A DNA stretch of 12,754 bases from JBBQXY01 sp051004815 (GTDB lineage Bacteria; Chloroflexota; Ktedonobacteria; Ktedonobacterales; Ktedonobacteraceae). This document shows positions 1 to 7,684 of this stretch, piece by piece. Below the pieces are notes generated by a model, which was given only the letters and a program-made list of their open reading frames with translations, did no database searches and was not told the DNA's origin. The stretch covers positions 1-12,754 of the forward strand of contig JBPCJY010000138.1 of NCBI GenBank assembly GCA_051004815.1, in the 5' to 3' direction. The position numbers and the translations under genes are program-made. How positions within the stretch are numbered: position 1 is the stretch's first letter; each line of letters starts with the position of its first letter.

Positions 1-75
1 GATGCGGGGGCCTGGTGCTTGTCCTTGATGGAAGTGCAGAACCCCCGACCAGGACAGGCACAAGGCCCCCGCATC
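1..75. repeat. Large imperfect inverted repeat at the left edge
   Basis: Bases 1-24 and 52-75 are reverse complements at 22 of 24 positions; one of the two exceptions would be a G-U wobble in RNA. They enclose a 27-base loop. The arms are GC-rich (GATGCGGGGGCC at the outer end). No coding frame covers them. The structure could be a dispersed palindromic or MITE-like element, or a terminator for a gene lying left of the window; there is no T-run directly after the right arm, which argues against a simple terminator. The element may continue to 102, where the minus strand begins GTAGGGAC, and it may also extend beyond the window. Confidence 0.6.
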
Positions 76-102
76 CACAACCCCGCGTCCCCCTGTCCCT
101 AC

Positions 103-348
103 GCACGAAGGCTCGCTCATCCCACCATTGAAGATTGGTGGACTTGTAGCGTCCAATACTAGCAGGCAAAAATAGAATGTATCCGAAGATTGGGTTTGTT
201 CGTAGTAACAAATAGTACAAATGGATTAGCTGTTACTGCAATTTTGTGCGTTAGTGTAGATGAGCGCGACTTTCTCGTATATTACTCGTTATATGTGGTG
301 TAGGACAAACTGAGCTACCTGTACACAACCATTTGCTAAGGATTTGGC
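103..348 (+). other. Gene-free leader region upstream of dnaG
   Basis: I see no convincing gene here. The stretch holds a 7-bp perfect inverted repeat, AGTAACA at 204-210 and TGTTACT at 231-237, with a 20-base spacer that could be an operator or a weak hairpin. I looked for a sigma-A promoter; the best spaced pair, TTGGGT at 190-195 and TAGTAC at 213-218 with 17 bases between, matches consensus at only 3 of 6 positions in each box, so I do not call it. The dnaG ribosome binding site AAGGA is at 338-342. Confidence 0.5.
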
Positions 349-2436
349 ATGACTTCACTTATTGAAACCATCAAAGCAAAAGTTGATGTGGTAGAAGAAA
401 TTGGTTTGGTAGTCGCGCTATCGAAGTCGGGAAAGTCTTTTAAGGGACTCTGCCCTTTTCATAACGAGCGCACTCCCTCGTTCTATGTCTTTGCTGAATC
501 ACAGACGTGGCGTTGTTTTGGCTGCAATGAAGGCGGAGATATCTTCACCTTTGTTCAGAAGCAGCAAGGTCTTGAGTTCCGCGAAACCCTGCATTACCTG
601 GCTGAAAAGGCAGGAGTCTCTGTTGAAGATGAGGGGGGACGCAACCCGGAAGAAGAACGCGAGACCAGTGCTGCAAGGGAACGTCTGCGTAAGCTCAATG
701 AAGATGCGCTGCTGTGGTTTCATCAAATGTTGTTGCGCTCGAAAGAAGGTTCCGCGGCACGAACGTATGTGCAGGAACGCGGCATCTCAGCAGATTCTGT
801 GGTTGCATTTGGACTTGGTTATGCCCCAGAACAATGGGATAGCCTGAGTCGGTACTTGTTGAGCCGTGGCTACACGGAGCGCGAAATGGTGAGCGGGGGG
901 TTAGCGCGTGATCGTGATGGGGGATTAGGGACAGGTGGTGGGGTCTATGATTACTTTCGGCATCGTTTGATCTTTCCCATCCGGGACACGCGGGGTCGAG
1001 TGATTGGCTTTGGTGGTCGAGCCTTTGGCGACGACAAACCCAAGTACCTGAACTCGCCGCAAACGCTATTGTTCGAGAAGAATAGCGTCTTGTATGCCCT
1101 GGATATGGCAAGAGATGCCATCAAGCAAGCAAAGCAAGTGGTGATCGTTGAGGGGTATGTCGATGCGGTGATTGCCCATCAGTATGGGACAAAACAAACG
1201 GTGGCCTGTATCGGCAGTGCGATCACTGAGAAGCACATTCAACAACTAAAAAAATTGACCAAGCAGGTGACTCTAGCCCTGGACCCGGATGCTGCTGGAG
1301 AAGCGGCTACCGAACACGGTATCCAGGAGGCGTTAAAAACCTTTGACCGAACGGTTGTCGCGGTGCCAGTTGCCCCATCCCCAACGAGTAGTGGTGGCAG
1401 GAAACGCATTGAGCCGCGTGGCATCATTCGGCTGGAAGAGCAGGTGGATGCGGAAATCAATGTTTTGCAACTGCCGCCCGGCGAAGACCCGGACGAAGTG
1501 ATTATTCACAACTTCGCGACCTGGTCGTATGCCGTATCCCATCCGCTGCCCCTGGTTGATTACTACTTCATGGCGAAGATAGCGGGACTCAATTTGCGCG
1601 AACCTAACGGGAAAGCCGAAGCTGCGAAACGTCTGCTGCCGGTGATAGGCATGATTACTGACCGTATCAAACGCGATGCCTATCTACGGAAGCTCTCGAC
1701 CATGATTAGTATCGAAGAACGAGTCTTGTTTGACGAATTGCAGCGTGTCCTACGCGGGCAAAAGTCAAACAGTGTGGTGGCACAGTTTTCGGCACCAGTG
1801 CAAACGCTACAAGTAAGCCGGGGAGGAACACCGCCGCTCGATGCTCGTTCTCCACAAGCGCGGGATGGAGAGCATGGCGAAAGTGAGCCTGATTGGTTCA
1901 AGGAGAAAGAGCCTGGAGAGCGCGGTAAACGTGAAGAACGGCAAAGTTTGGGGGGGCTTGACAGGAGGCGGGAGAATAAGCTACAATGGGAGGACTACCT
2001 GATTGGGCTACTCTTGCTAAATCCTGGGCTAAGTCCACATATTTGTGGTATAATCAATGATGGTGACTTTGCTGGGACAGACACGCGAGAGTTGTACCAC
2101 TTGCTCAACTCTATGTACCAACGTGGCTCTTCCTCCTTACATGAACCCTTAGAACAGTTAGTGCCTTCTGCGTTGCTGACAACAATGGAGCGGGCGCGTA
2201 AAAGCGTTGAGTTGAGGTCTCCCATAGATGGAGAGGGACTGCTGAAAGAAGCCGTCCAATGCGCCACCCGACTTAAACGCACACGACTGATACAACTGAA
2301 TACGGAACTACAGTATGTTTTGCAAGAAGCAAAAAGTACTAGTGATGATGCAGCAGTGCAACAACTTATGCGTAAACTATTAGCAAACCAGCAACAGTTG
2401 CGTACAATTGATTCGGCATCGCATTTGCAAGGGTAA
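349..2436 (+). CDS. dnaG: DNA primase DnaG
   Basis: DnaG makes the short RNA primers for leading- and lagging-strand replication, working with the DnaB helicase. The 695 residues show the full bacterial layout. An N-terminal CHC2 zinc ribbon has Cys35, His38, Cys56 and Cys59 (CPFH and CFGC). A primase core follows. The Toprim catalytic domain has Glu268 and Asp272 in EGYVD, Asp312 and Asp314 in ALDPDAAG, and Asp380 and Asp382 in GEDPDE. A charged linker (about 480-545) leads to a C-terminal helicase-binding region. The ATG is preceded by AAGGA with 6 bases between. The Asp312-to-Asp380 spacing is about 30 residues longer than in E. coli DnaG because of an insertion around residues 335-370. 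The gene lies 149 bases upstream of rpoD in the same direction, with no terminator between them, so cotranscription is likely. Identification is secure. Confidence 0.97.
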   Translation: MTSLIETIKAKVDVVEEIGLVVALSKSGKSFKGLCPFHNERTPSFYVFAESQTWRCFGCNEGGDIFTFVQKQQGLEFRETLHYLAEKAGVSVEDEGGRNPEEERETSAARERLRKLNEDALLWFHQMLLRSKEGSAARTYVQERGISADSVVAFGLGYAPEQWDSLSRYLLSRGYTEREMVSGGLARDRDGGLGTGGGVYDYFRHRLIFPIRDTRGRVIGFGGRAFGDDKPKYLNSPQTLLFEKNSVLYALDMARDAIKQAKQVVIVEGYVDAVIAHQYGTKQTVACIGSAITEKHIQQLKKLTKQVTLALDPDAAGEAATEHGIQEALKTFDRTVVAVPVAPSPTSSGGRKRIEPRGIIRLEEQVDAEINVLQLPPGEDPDEVIIHNFATWSYAVSHPLPLVDYYFMAKIAGLNLREPNGKAEAAKRLLPVIGMITDRIKRDAYLRKLSTMISIEERVLFDELQRVLRGQKSNSVVAQFSAPVQTLQVSRGGTPPLDARSPQARDGEHGESEPDWFKEKEPGERGKREERQSLGGLDRRRENKLQWEDYLIGLLLLNPGLSPHICGIINDGDFAGTDTRELYHLLNSMYQRGSSSLHEPLEQLVPSALLTTMERARKSVELRSPIDGEGLLKEAVQCATRLKRTRLIQLNTELQYVLQEAKSTSDDAAVQQLMRKLLANQQQLRTIDSASHLQG

Positions 2437-2445
2437 CGCGTGGAG

Positions 2446-2476
2446 TTGATGCTCGGCGACGTATGCCACTTATAAG
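2446..2476 (+). promoter_or_regulatory. Possible internal promoter for rpoD
   Basis: TTGATG at 2446-2451 and TTATAA at 2470-2475 are separated by 18 bases (or 19 to TATAAG at 2471-2476). This resembles a sigma-A promoter starting just after the dnaG stop codon. It would allow rpoD to be transcribed independently of dnaG, as is common for primary sigma genes. The -35 box matches only 4 of 6 consensus positions, so the call is weak. Confidence 0.28.
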
Positions 2477-2585
2477 CTTTTGTGGAGATAGTGGAATCAT
2501 CTTTACCAAATTGGATCAGGAAACGGGATTTATCATTATTATTCGTTTATCCCATTAGACCTGTTTTCTGAGGGGGGATGCCATA

Positions 2586-3845
2586 ATGGTGAATAGGGAA
2601 CAAGAAGTGATTGATCGGGTACACAGTGATCGTGTGGTGAGCACGGAACCATTGACAAACATGTTCAGCATTGAACCTTTTGAAGACTCCTTATTGAGTA
2701 GTACGGACAATGTTTTTGATATCGATACGATAGGTCAGCATGCTCAAGCCACCGCAAGTGGTAGTCTTGTGACACCAGCGGATGAGCATGAGTCATTTGA
2801 CCTGTTTGCGAAACTGCAGGACGAAGAGCCTATGGACGCCCTGGATCCAACTAAAGAGCCGCCAGCAGATTGGGAGCCTGGACCGGAGGATGTCATGGAC
2901 GATGTGGCCAATACCAAATGGGATGATCTGCATGATGGCCTGGGAATTGTAGTTGCAGATCTGGAGAGTAGCCTTGACGATCCCGTGCGCATGTACTTGC
3001 GTGAGATCGGGCGGGTGCCGCTGCTTTCCGCAGAGGAAGAAGTACGACTGGCCCTGCGCATGGAGCGTGGCAAGGCCGAACGCGTGAAAGCTGTTCCCAA
3101 TCGTCGTTTGGTTGACGATGGGGAAGAGGCACAGCGGCGTTTGACTGAAGCGAACTTGCGCCTGGTGGTCAGTGTTGCGAAAAAGTATATTGGGCGCGGT
3201 ATGAGCCTGTTGGACTTGATCCAGGAGGGAAATATCGGGTTGATTCGTGCTGTCGAGAAATTCGATTACACGAAGGGGTTCAAGTTCAGCACGTATGCCA
3301 CCTGGTGGATTCGCCAGGCCATCACGCGTGCCATTGCTGACCAGGCGCGAACTATTCGTATCCCCGTCCACATGGTGGAGACGATCAATCGCCTGATCCG
3401 CATCAGCCGCCGTCTGCTGCAAGACCTCGGTCGTGAACCCACGTCCGAAGAGATTGCCGAGCAGATGGAGATCACCGCGGAGAAAGTGCGTGAGATCATC
3501 AAGGTCAGCCAGGAGCCTGTGAGCCTGGAGACCCCCATCGGTGAAGAGGACGATAGCCACCTCGGTGACTTTATCGAAGACCACACCGCCCTGGCACCAG
3601 CAGATGCAGCCAGCCATCAACTGCTCAAAGAGCAGGTGGAGGACGTGCTCGATAGCTTGACCGAGCGCGAGCGCAAGGTACTGCAACTGCGCTTTGGCCT
3701 GGACGATGGCCGCAGTCGCACCCTGGAAGAGGTTGGCAAAGAGTTTCACGTCACTCGTGAGCGCATTCGTCAAATCGAGGCCAAAGCCCTGCGCAAATTG
3801 CGCCACCCCAGCCGCAGCCGCAAGCTGAAAGACTATCTGGACTAA
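2586..3845 (+). CDS. rpoD: RNA polymerase primary sigma factor (RpoD/SigA)
   Basis: This is the housekeeping sigma-70 subunit that directs RNA polymerase to most promoters. Its 419 residues start with a roughly 130-residue acidic N-terminal segment resembling region 1.1. Region 1.2 follows (DPVRMYLREIG from about residue 132), then region 2 (from about 189, including KFSTYATWWIRQAI, the -10 recognition and melting segment), region 3 (about 260-335) and region 4. The region 4 helix-turn-helix begins at about 379 (TLEEVGKEF, then VTRERIRQIEAKALRKLR). The presence of regions 1.1/1.2 and the near-canonical region 2 mark it as group 1 rather than an alternative sigma. The ATG at 2586 has a strong purine-rich site, GAGGGGGG, ending about 8 bases upstream. 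It sits directly after dnaG, the classic pairing, and is closed by a terminator. Identification is secure; sigA is an equivalent name. Confidence 0.97.
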   Translation: MVNREQEVIDRVHSDRVVSTEPLTNMFSIEPFEDSLLSSTDNVFDIDTIGQHAQATASGSLVTPADEHESFDLFAKLQDEEPMDALDPTKEPPADWEPGPEDVMDDVANTKWDDLHDGLGIVVADLESSLDDPVRMYLREIGRVPLLSAEEEVRLALRMERGKAERVKAVPNRRLVDDGEEAQRRLTEANLRLVVSVAKKYIGRGMSLLDLIQEGNIGLIRAVEKFDYTKGFKFSTYATWWIRQAITRAIADQARTIRIPVHMVETINRLIRISRRLLQDLGREPTSEEIAEQMEITAEKVREIIKVSQEPVSLETPIGEEDDSHLGDFIEDHTALAPADAASHQLLKEQVEDVLDSLTERERKVLQLRFGLDDGRSRTLEEVGKEFHVTRERIRQIEAKALRKLRHPSRSRKLKDYLD

Positions 3846-3864
3846 CATTTATAAGGTATTGAGA

Positions 3865-3917
3865 ACAGAAAGTGGGAATTTCGCCGCTCGCGGCGAAATT
3901 CCCCCCTTCTGTTTTTT
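3865..3917 (+). terminator. Intrinsic terminator after rpoD
   Basis: A 13-bp perfect GC-rich stem (3874-3886 with 3891-3903) closes on the tetraloop CTCG. An outer ACAGAA/TTCTGT extension (3865-3870 with 3907-3912) lengthens it, and six T residues follow at 3912-3917. It lies 20 bases after the rpoD stop and should end the dnaG-rpoD transcript. Confidence 0.93.
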
Positions 3918-4055
3918 GAGCTATAATTCTGGGTTATAGGTTCGTTTTCCACATACTATGCAACCAGTTGCGCTCCATACACCTTGCCGCGAACATTGAC
4001 GCGAAAAAACACTCTAAACATGCGAATTCTTCACCTCTCCTCAACCATATCTCAA

Positions 4056-4093
4056 CCCATTCCTAACACATATCATTGATAATTGTGAATGGG
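4056..4093. repeat. Inverted repeat overlapping the -35 region
   Basis: CCCATTC at 4056-4062 and GAATGGG at 4087-4093 are perfect complements. A second nested inverted repeat, TATCA-T-TGATA, lies at 4071-4081. The inner repeat covers the putative -35 box (4076-4081) and the right outer arm lies in the promoter spacer. This is the position expected of an operator, but no regulator is identified. Confidence 0.4.
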
Positions 4094-4105
4094 GAAGGAT
4101 ATGAT
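4076..4105 (+). promoter_or_regulatory. Predicted sigma-A promoter of the secreted-protein gene
   Basis: TTGATA (4076-4081) and TATGAT (4100-4105) each match the sigma-70 consensus at 5 of 6 positions, with an 18-base spacer. Transcription would start near 4112, leaving a leader of about 155 bases before the ATG at 4267. It follows the rpoD terminator, so the gene needs its own promoter here. Confidence 0.5.
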
Positions 4106-4266
4106 TCTGATTTAGCACACTCGTCGAGAGCAACATAACCTTGTGATAGGGTGCAAGTAGGATCACATCATACCGTGTTGAAAAAGCTTCTGGGGCTGCA
4201 TACGCTTTGAAGGCAGGAGCAGGCAGCGCAGAAGTAAAAACCGTTTTAGGAGAGGTATTTTTTAGT

Positions 4267-6036
4267 ATGAGTCGATTCTTTAATCGCAAGAGTATTGCCT
4301 TTGTGCTAGTTGCTCTTGCACTCGTTGCCGGTTTTATCGGCAGCTTTGCGCTCCGTGGCCAGTCTCATGCCGCCGGAAGTGCTGTACACGCTATCAGTTC
4401 CACCCAAACGAAAGGGACGTCAGCATTAGCGGGCAGCATGAGCTGGAGCCAGTTGAAAACAACGACAGCGACTGGCCAACCGACCCCTCAGCACAAATTT
4501 GATGTCAATCGCATGGGGGTCAATAACAAAGTCAGTTCAAGTGCGTCTAATGCCCCTGCGGTCACCGCGACGGCTATGGGTACTGCTACAGGTGCTGTCG
4601 CAGCAAGCCAGAGCAAAAAAACTTCCAATGTGGGCAAACTGCTGCAAAGCTTCGATGGTGTCAGCGACCTTGACAACGCGAATACCCAGAGTATCATCCT
4701 CACACCTCCCGATCAGGGTTTGTGTGTCGGTAATGCTCCTTTTTTGGGAGCACAGAAGGTCGTATTTGAGCCTGTCAATGTCACGTTCAAAGTCTTCGAC
4801 ACTCACGGGAACGATCTCACAGGTGCGGTCCCTGACTTCGTGATATACAACGAGTCGCCAAACGAGTTCATCAGCGATCCGCGTTGCCAGTACGACACGG
4901 CAACGAAGACCTTTTTCTTTACCATTCTCGCTATCGATCCGTCAGGTACTACGTCGCATTTCGATGTCGCCGTGATCCACCCGAGCGGTACCATTAGCAA
5001 CTATCAATTTGACACAACTGATTCGACTGGCCGTGGCTGTCCCTGCTTCGGTGACCAGCCTCTGCTGGGTATTGATAAGTACAATCTCTATGTCAGCAAC
5101 AACGAGTTCCCCATCGCCGCAAGCCAAATCTACAACGGAGCTGAGGTCTATGCAATCTCGAAGTCACAGCTCGCTGCAGGTGCTCCTTTGGTGAACTTCG
5201 CAGAGATCAGCAATATCAGCGACCAGGGTATCCTGATCGAGACGTTGCAGCCGGCTATCACTTACGATGCCAAAGCTCCTGCCGAGTACCTGCTGCACTC
5301 GTTCACCGTTGATGTCAATGGGGCGAATAACTCCTTCGACCATCGCTTGGGCGTCTTCGCAATTACTAATCAGGCGGCAGTCACGGCTGGTGGATTCCCC
5401 ACGTTGAGCAATCCGACCGTCATCAATAGCGAGCCGTATGCGCAGCCTAATCTCGCGCTACAGCCAGACCCTAGCCTGGTGCTCAACCCCGATGACGACC
5501 GCATGCAGCAGGTGGAATACATCAACGGCAACTTGATGGGTGCCTTGTCATCCGCCGTTAGTGTCCAAGGTGATACTATCACTCGCGATGGAGCAGCCTG
5601 GTTCGATATCGAGCCGTCGCTGAAAGGCTCGCTCACCGTCAATGCAAAGATCAAGCATCAAGGCTATATTGCAGCTAGTGGCTCGTACATTCTGTACCCT
5701 GCCATCATGCAAAGCAAGGACGGCAACGTCGTGATGGCTTTCTCCATCACGAGTTCGACCATGAATCCCAGTGCCGCCTATGCAGTAGTGCCAGATGAAA
5801 CGCACACCAGCAATGCGGGGGCTATCAATGTCGCCGCTACAGGCAACGGAACCTACTTTGACAGTTTCTCCTGCTCTGGAGTACTGCCACCTGGATGCCG
5901 CTGGGGCGACTACTCGTGGGCCACACTTGATCCAAACAGCAATAACATCTGGATGGGTTCAGAGTACATCCCACCTGTCGCTCGACAGTTTCCTAACGCC
6001 AACTGGGGTACCCGCGTCTACGAGGTTGGTGCCTAG
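4267..6036 (+). CDS. Secreted protein of unknown function, beta-propeller/sialidase-like texture
   Basis: I do not recognise a named family. I choose ATG 4267 because AGGAGAGG lies 11 bases upstream and the protein then opens with a signal peptide: basic MSRFFNRKS, a hydrophobic stretch of about 20 residues, and a possible cleavage near SHA-AGS at about residue 38. An in-frame TTG at 4207 would add 20 residues of poor signal-peptide character. Residues about 40-130 are rich in Ser, Thr and Ala, like an extracellular linker. The rest contains phrases typical of secreted BNR or beta-propeller proteins: PPDQGLCVGN, SDPRCQYDTATKTFFF, GDQPLLGIDKYNLYVSNNEF and, near the end, WGDYSWATLDPNSNNIWMGSEY. 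Six cysteines, all outside the signal peptide, could form disulfides. No LPXTG or C-terminal membrane anchor is seen. It is a single-gene unit with its own promoter and terminator. Export is well supported; a glycan-related role is speculation. Confidence 0.8.
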   Translation: MSRFFNRKSIAFVLVALALVAGFIGSFALRGQSHAAGSAVHAISSTQTKGTSALAGSMSWSQLKTTTATGQPTPQHKFDVNRMGVNNKVSSSASNAPAVTATAMGTATGAVAASQSKKTSNVGKLLQSFDGVSDLDNANTQSIILTPPDQGLCVGNAPFLGAQKVVFEPVNVTFKVFDTHGNDLTGAVPDFVIYNESPNEFISDPRCQYDTATKTFFFTILAIDPSGTTSHFDVAVIHPSGTISNYQFDTTDSTGRGCPCFGDQPLLGIDKYNLYVSNNEFPIAASQIYNGAEVYAISKSQLAAGAPLVNFAEISNISDQGILIETLQPAITYDAKAPAEYLLHSFTVDVNGANNSFDHRLGVFAITNQAAVTAGGFPTLSNPTVINSEPYAQPNLALQPDPSLVLNPDDDRMQQVEYINGNLMGALSSAVSVQGDTITRDGAAWFDIEPSLKGSLTVNAKIKHQGYIAASGSYILYPAIMQSKDGNVVMAFSITSSTMNPSAAYAVVPDETHTSNAGAINVAATGNGTYFDSFSCSGVLPPGCRWGDYSWATLDPNSNNIWMGSEYIPPVARQFPNANWGTRVYEVGA

Positions 6037-6091
6037 TTTGTGGTGAGAGGGAGTGAGTAGCTCCATCGCTATTGACTGCCTTCCTTAGACG

Positions 6092-6140
6092 AAGGAATGG
6101 CTGGTTTGTACATAAGATGACAAACCAGCCATTCCTTTTT
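6092..6140 (+). terminator. Intrinsic terminator after the secreted-protein gene
   Basis: A perfect 18-bp stem (6092-6109 with 6120-6137) surrounds a 10-base loop and ends in a T-run at 6136-6140. It lies 55 bases after the stop codon. The complementary A-rich start of the left arm is too short to make it an efficient terminator in the other direction. A short competing hairpin (TTCCTT at 6081-6086 with AAGGAA at 6092-6097) shares the left arm but is far weaker. Confidence 0.92.
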
Positions 6141-6262
6141 GTTGCTCGTGCCTTGGACAAAAGTTTGCGCATTGCCATAGGACTATACTGGATGTGAGGC
6201 TGTAAGTAAACGATCGGTGTAATTGGCTTGGAACGTTATCTCTGTGCTTGGAGCAGGTTATT

Positions 6263-7684
6263 ATGTTACTAAAAAATCGTTTTGTATTCCCTTTGACAAA
6301 AAACCAGAAGCCATTGCTTCAGCAGGACGATGCCTGGTTGAACGATGCTGTGTCAATACCTCAATCTACAAAAGCGGTGGAACGTGTGACAGAGAAACCT
6401 GTAGCTCTCTCACCCGTACAAGGGCATACACAGGTTACACAGGCACCCATTGGCATGCCAGCAAGCGATGTACAGGAAGCTATTACCACCCGTTTGAGTA
6501 CAGCTATAGTCCCTGGCCATCGACTTTGGGCGGTTGTGTTGCACATGAGTGAAGGTATTCGGCAGGAACTGTTGCGAAAACCTGGTATGGCTACGGCAGT
6601 GGAGGCTGTGCAGATGGAGTATGTACGCGTACGGGTGCTGGATATCCTGCGCAGCGAACCGAAAATAGCGCGAGAGGTACGTGATCTCAGCGAGGGTAAG
6701 CTGCTCTTGCAGAGCGTCCTGGATGAAGTGTGTGGGTATGGGCCGCTGACTCCATTGATGCAAGATGGCGGTATCGCTGAAATTACGGTGGTGGGGCCGC
6801 GTTTTGCCTATGTTGAACGCAATGGTATGGTGGAGGATGTCCCCTGCACATTTGAGGATGACCGGCATATGCAGCGTATTATCGAGAATATGTTGCGCAA
6901 GGCGGGGCGACATATGAGAAATGATTGGCCGATCGTGGATGTGCGGTTGCCTGATGGTTCCCTGGTGAATATCGTTATGCCGCCCAGTGCCGTCAATGGG
7001 CCAACTATTACCATTCGCAAAGGTTCAACGAAGCCGTTGAACATCGAGAATTTGCTTCACCTGGGAACGTTATCGCAGGAGATGGCAGAATTTTTACGGG
7101 CCAGCGTCCAGGCTCGCAAGAATATTGTGATTTGCGGCGGTGTGAACTCCGGTCGTACAACGCTGCTCAATGCGCTCAGTGCCGCTATTCCGGCGGGAGA
7201 ACGCATTGTGACGATTGAAGATGTGGCGGAACTGCGCCTGAGCCAGAGGCATGTGGTGGCAATGGTTGCCCAGATGGCTAACCCAGGCAGTGCAGGAGGC
7301 GTTACGATGCGCGACCTGGTGCTGCATGCTTTGCGTATGGGAACTGACCGTATTCTGCTGGGAGAGTGTCAGGGTGATGAGGTAGTGGAGATGTTGAAAG
7401 CTATGTACAACGGTCACAATGGCTCTCTGTTGACCTTGTTCGCCAATGATCTACGCAGTTGCCTCGCGCGCCTGGAAGCACTATACCTGGCATCTGGTAG
7501 CGCAACTCCTGTGACGATGATCCGCAACCAGATCGCGACTGCCATAGATGTGATTGTCTATATTGCGCGTCTCCGCAATGGTACGCGCAAAATATTGAAT
7601 ATTGCCGAGGTGCAAGGGGTTGAAAACGACGCGGTCAAATGGCAAAACATCTTTTATTATAAGGGAAGTAGCAAGCAAGTGTAG
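6263..7684 (+). CDS. CpaF/TadA-like secretion ATPase with degenerate catalytic motifs
   Basis: The protein belongs to the type II/IV secretion ATPases (GspE/VirB11/CpaF), hexameric motors for pili and secretion. I start it at ATG 6263 because GGAG (6250-6253) lies 9 bases upstream; a TTG at 6248 would add 5 residues. Of 473 residues, the first ~100 are not conserved. The CpaF N-terminal domain follows (GYGPLTPLM, VDVRLPDGS, TITIRK), then the ATPase core. Motifs are altered: Walker A reads GGVNSGRTT, with Arg298 replacing the catalytic lysine; the GEVRG motif reads GECQG (367-371); the second histidine of the His box is Phe393 (TLFAN for THAN). The Asp-box EDVAE, Glu368 and the first His-box histidine remain. 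The C-terminus stops soon after the core, shorter than usual for CpaF, and its stop codon lies within a repeat-like sequence. No tadB, tadC or pilin gene is nearby. Family is clear; ATPase activity is doubtful. Confidence 0.88.
   Translation: MLLKNRFVFPLTKNQKPLLQQDDAWLNDAVSIPQSTKAVERVTEKPVALSPVQGHTQVTQAPIGMPASDVQEAITTRLSTAIVPGHRLWAVVLHMSEGIRQELLRKPGMATAVEAVQMEYVRVRVLDILRSEPKIAREVRDLSEGKLLLQSVLDEVCGYGPLTPLMQDGGIAEITVVGPRFAYVERNGMVEDVPCTFEDDRHMQRIIENMLRKAGRHMRNDWPIVDVRLPDGSLVNIVMPPSAVNGPTITIRKGSTKPLNIENLLHLGTLSQEMAEFLRASVQARKNIVICGGVNSGRTTLLNALSAAIPAGERIVTIEDVAELRLSQRHVVAMVAQMANPGSAGGVTMRDLVLHALRMGTDRILLGECQGDEVVEMLKAMYNGHNGSLLTLFANDLRSCLARLEALYLASGSATPVTMIRNQIATAIDVIVYIARLRNGTRKILNIAEVQGVENDAVKWQNIFYYKGSSKQV

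Larger units (their letters stand above)
3918..4266 (+). other. Non-coding spacer and leader of the secreted-protein gene
   Basis: This 349-base stretch has no supported gene. Its first part (3918-4055) is AT-rich and shows nothing I can name. It then holds an inverted repeat and a promoter-like pair, described separately. About 155 bases of predicted untranslated leader run from near 4112 to the ATG at 4267, ending with the ribosome binding site AGGAGAGG at 4248-4255. I compared the leader by eye with common riboswitch cores and recognised none. Confidence 0.5.

Noticed and set aside
2578..2588. Minimal upstream frame ATG-CCA-TAA overlapping the rpoD start as TAATG
   Set aside because: The purine-rich ribosome binding site directly abuts this first ATG, too close to serve it, but is well spaced for the rpoD ATG. 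It is most likely chance.
2793..3848. Long open frame (351 codons) antisense to rpoD
   Set aside because: It lies wholly opposite the conserved sigma factor, has no family motif and no ribosome binding site that I can see. It is explained by the base pattern of the sense gene.
3918..4266. Riboswitch or small RNA in the leader before the secreted-protein gene
   Set aside because: I found no match by eye to known riboswitch cores and no terminator/antiterminator pair; only the operator-like inverted repeat stands out.
6081..6140. Possible attenuator formed by competing hairpins before the CpaF-like gene
   Set aside because: The alternative hairpin has only 6 bp against an 18-bp terminator stem, and no leader peptide or ligand-binding fold is visible.
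6153..6189. Promoter for the CpaF-like gene from TTGGAC and TATACT
   Set aside because: The boxes are good individually but 25 bases apart, too far for a sigma-A promoter, and no better -35 box is at the right distance from TATACT.
6410..6913. Open frame of 167 codons antisense to the CpaF-like gene
   Set aside because: The sense strand carries clear secretion-ATPase motifs across this stretch; the antisense translation is Cys/His-rich by composition and shows no zinc-site spacing.
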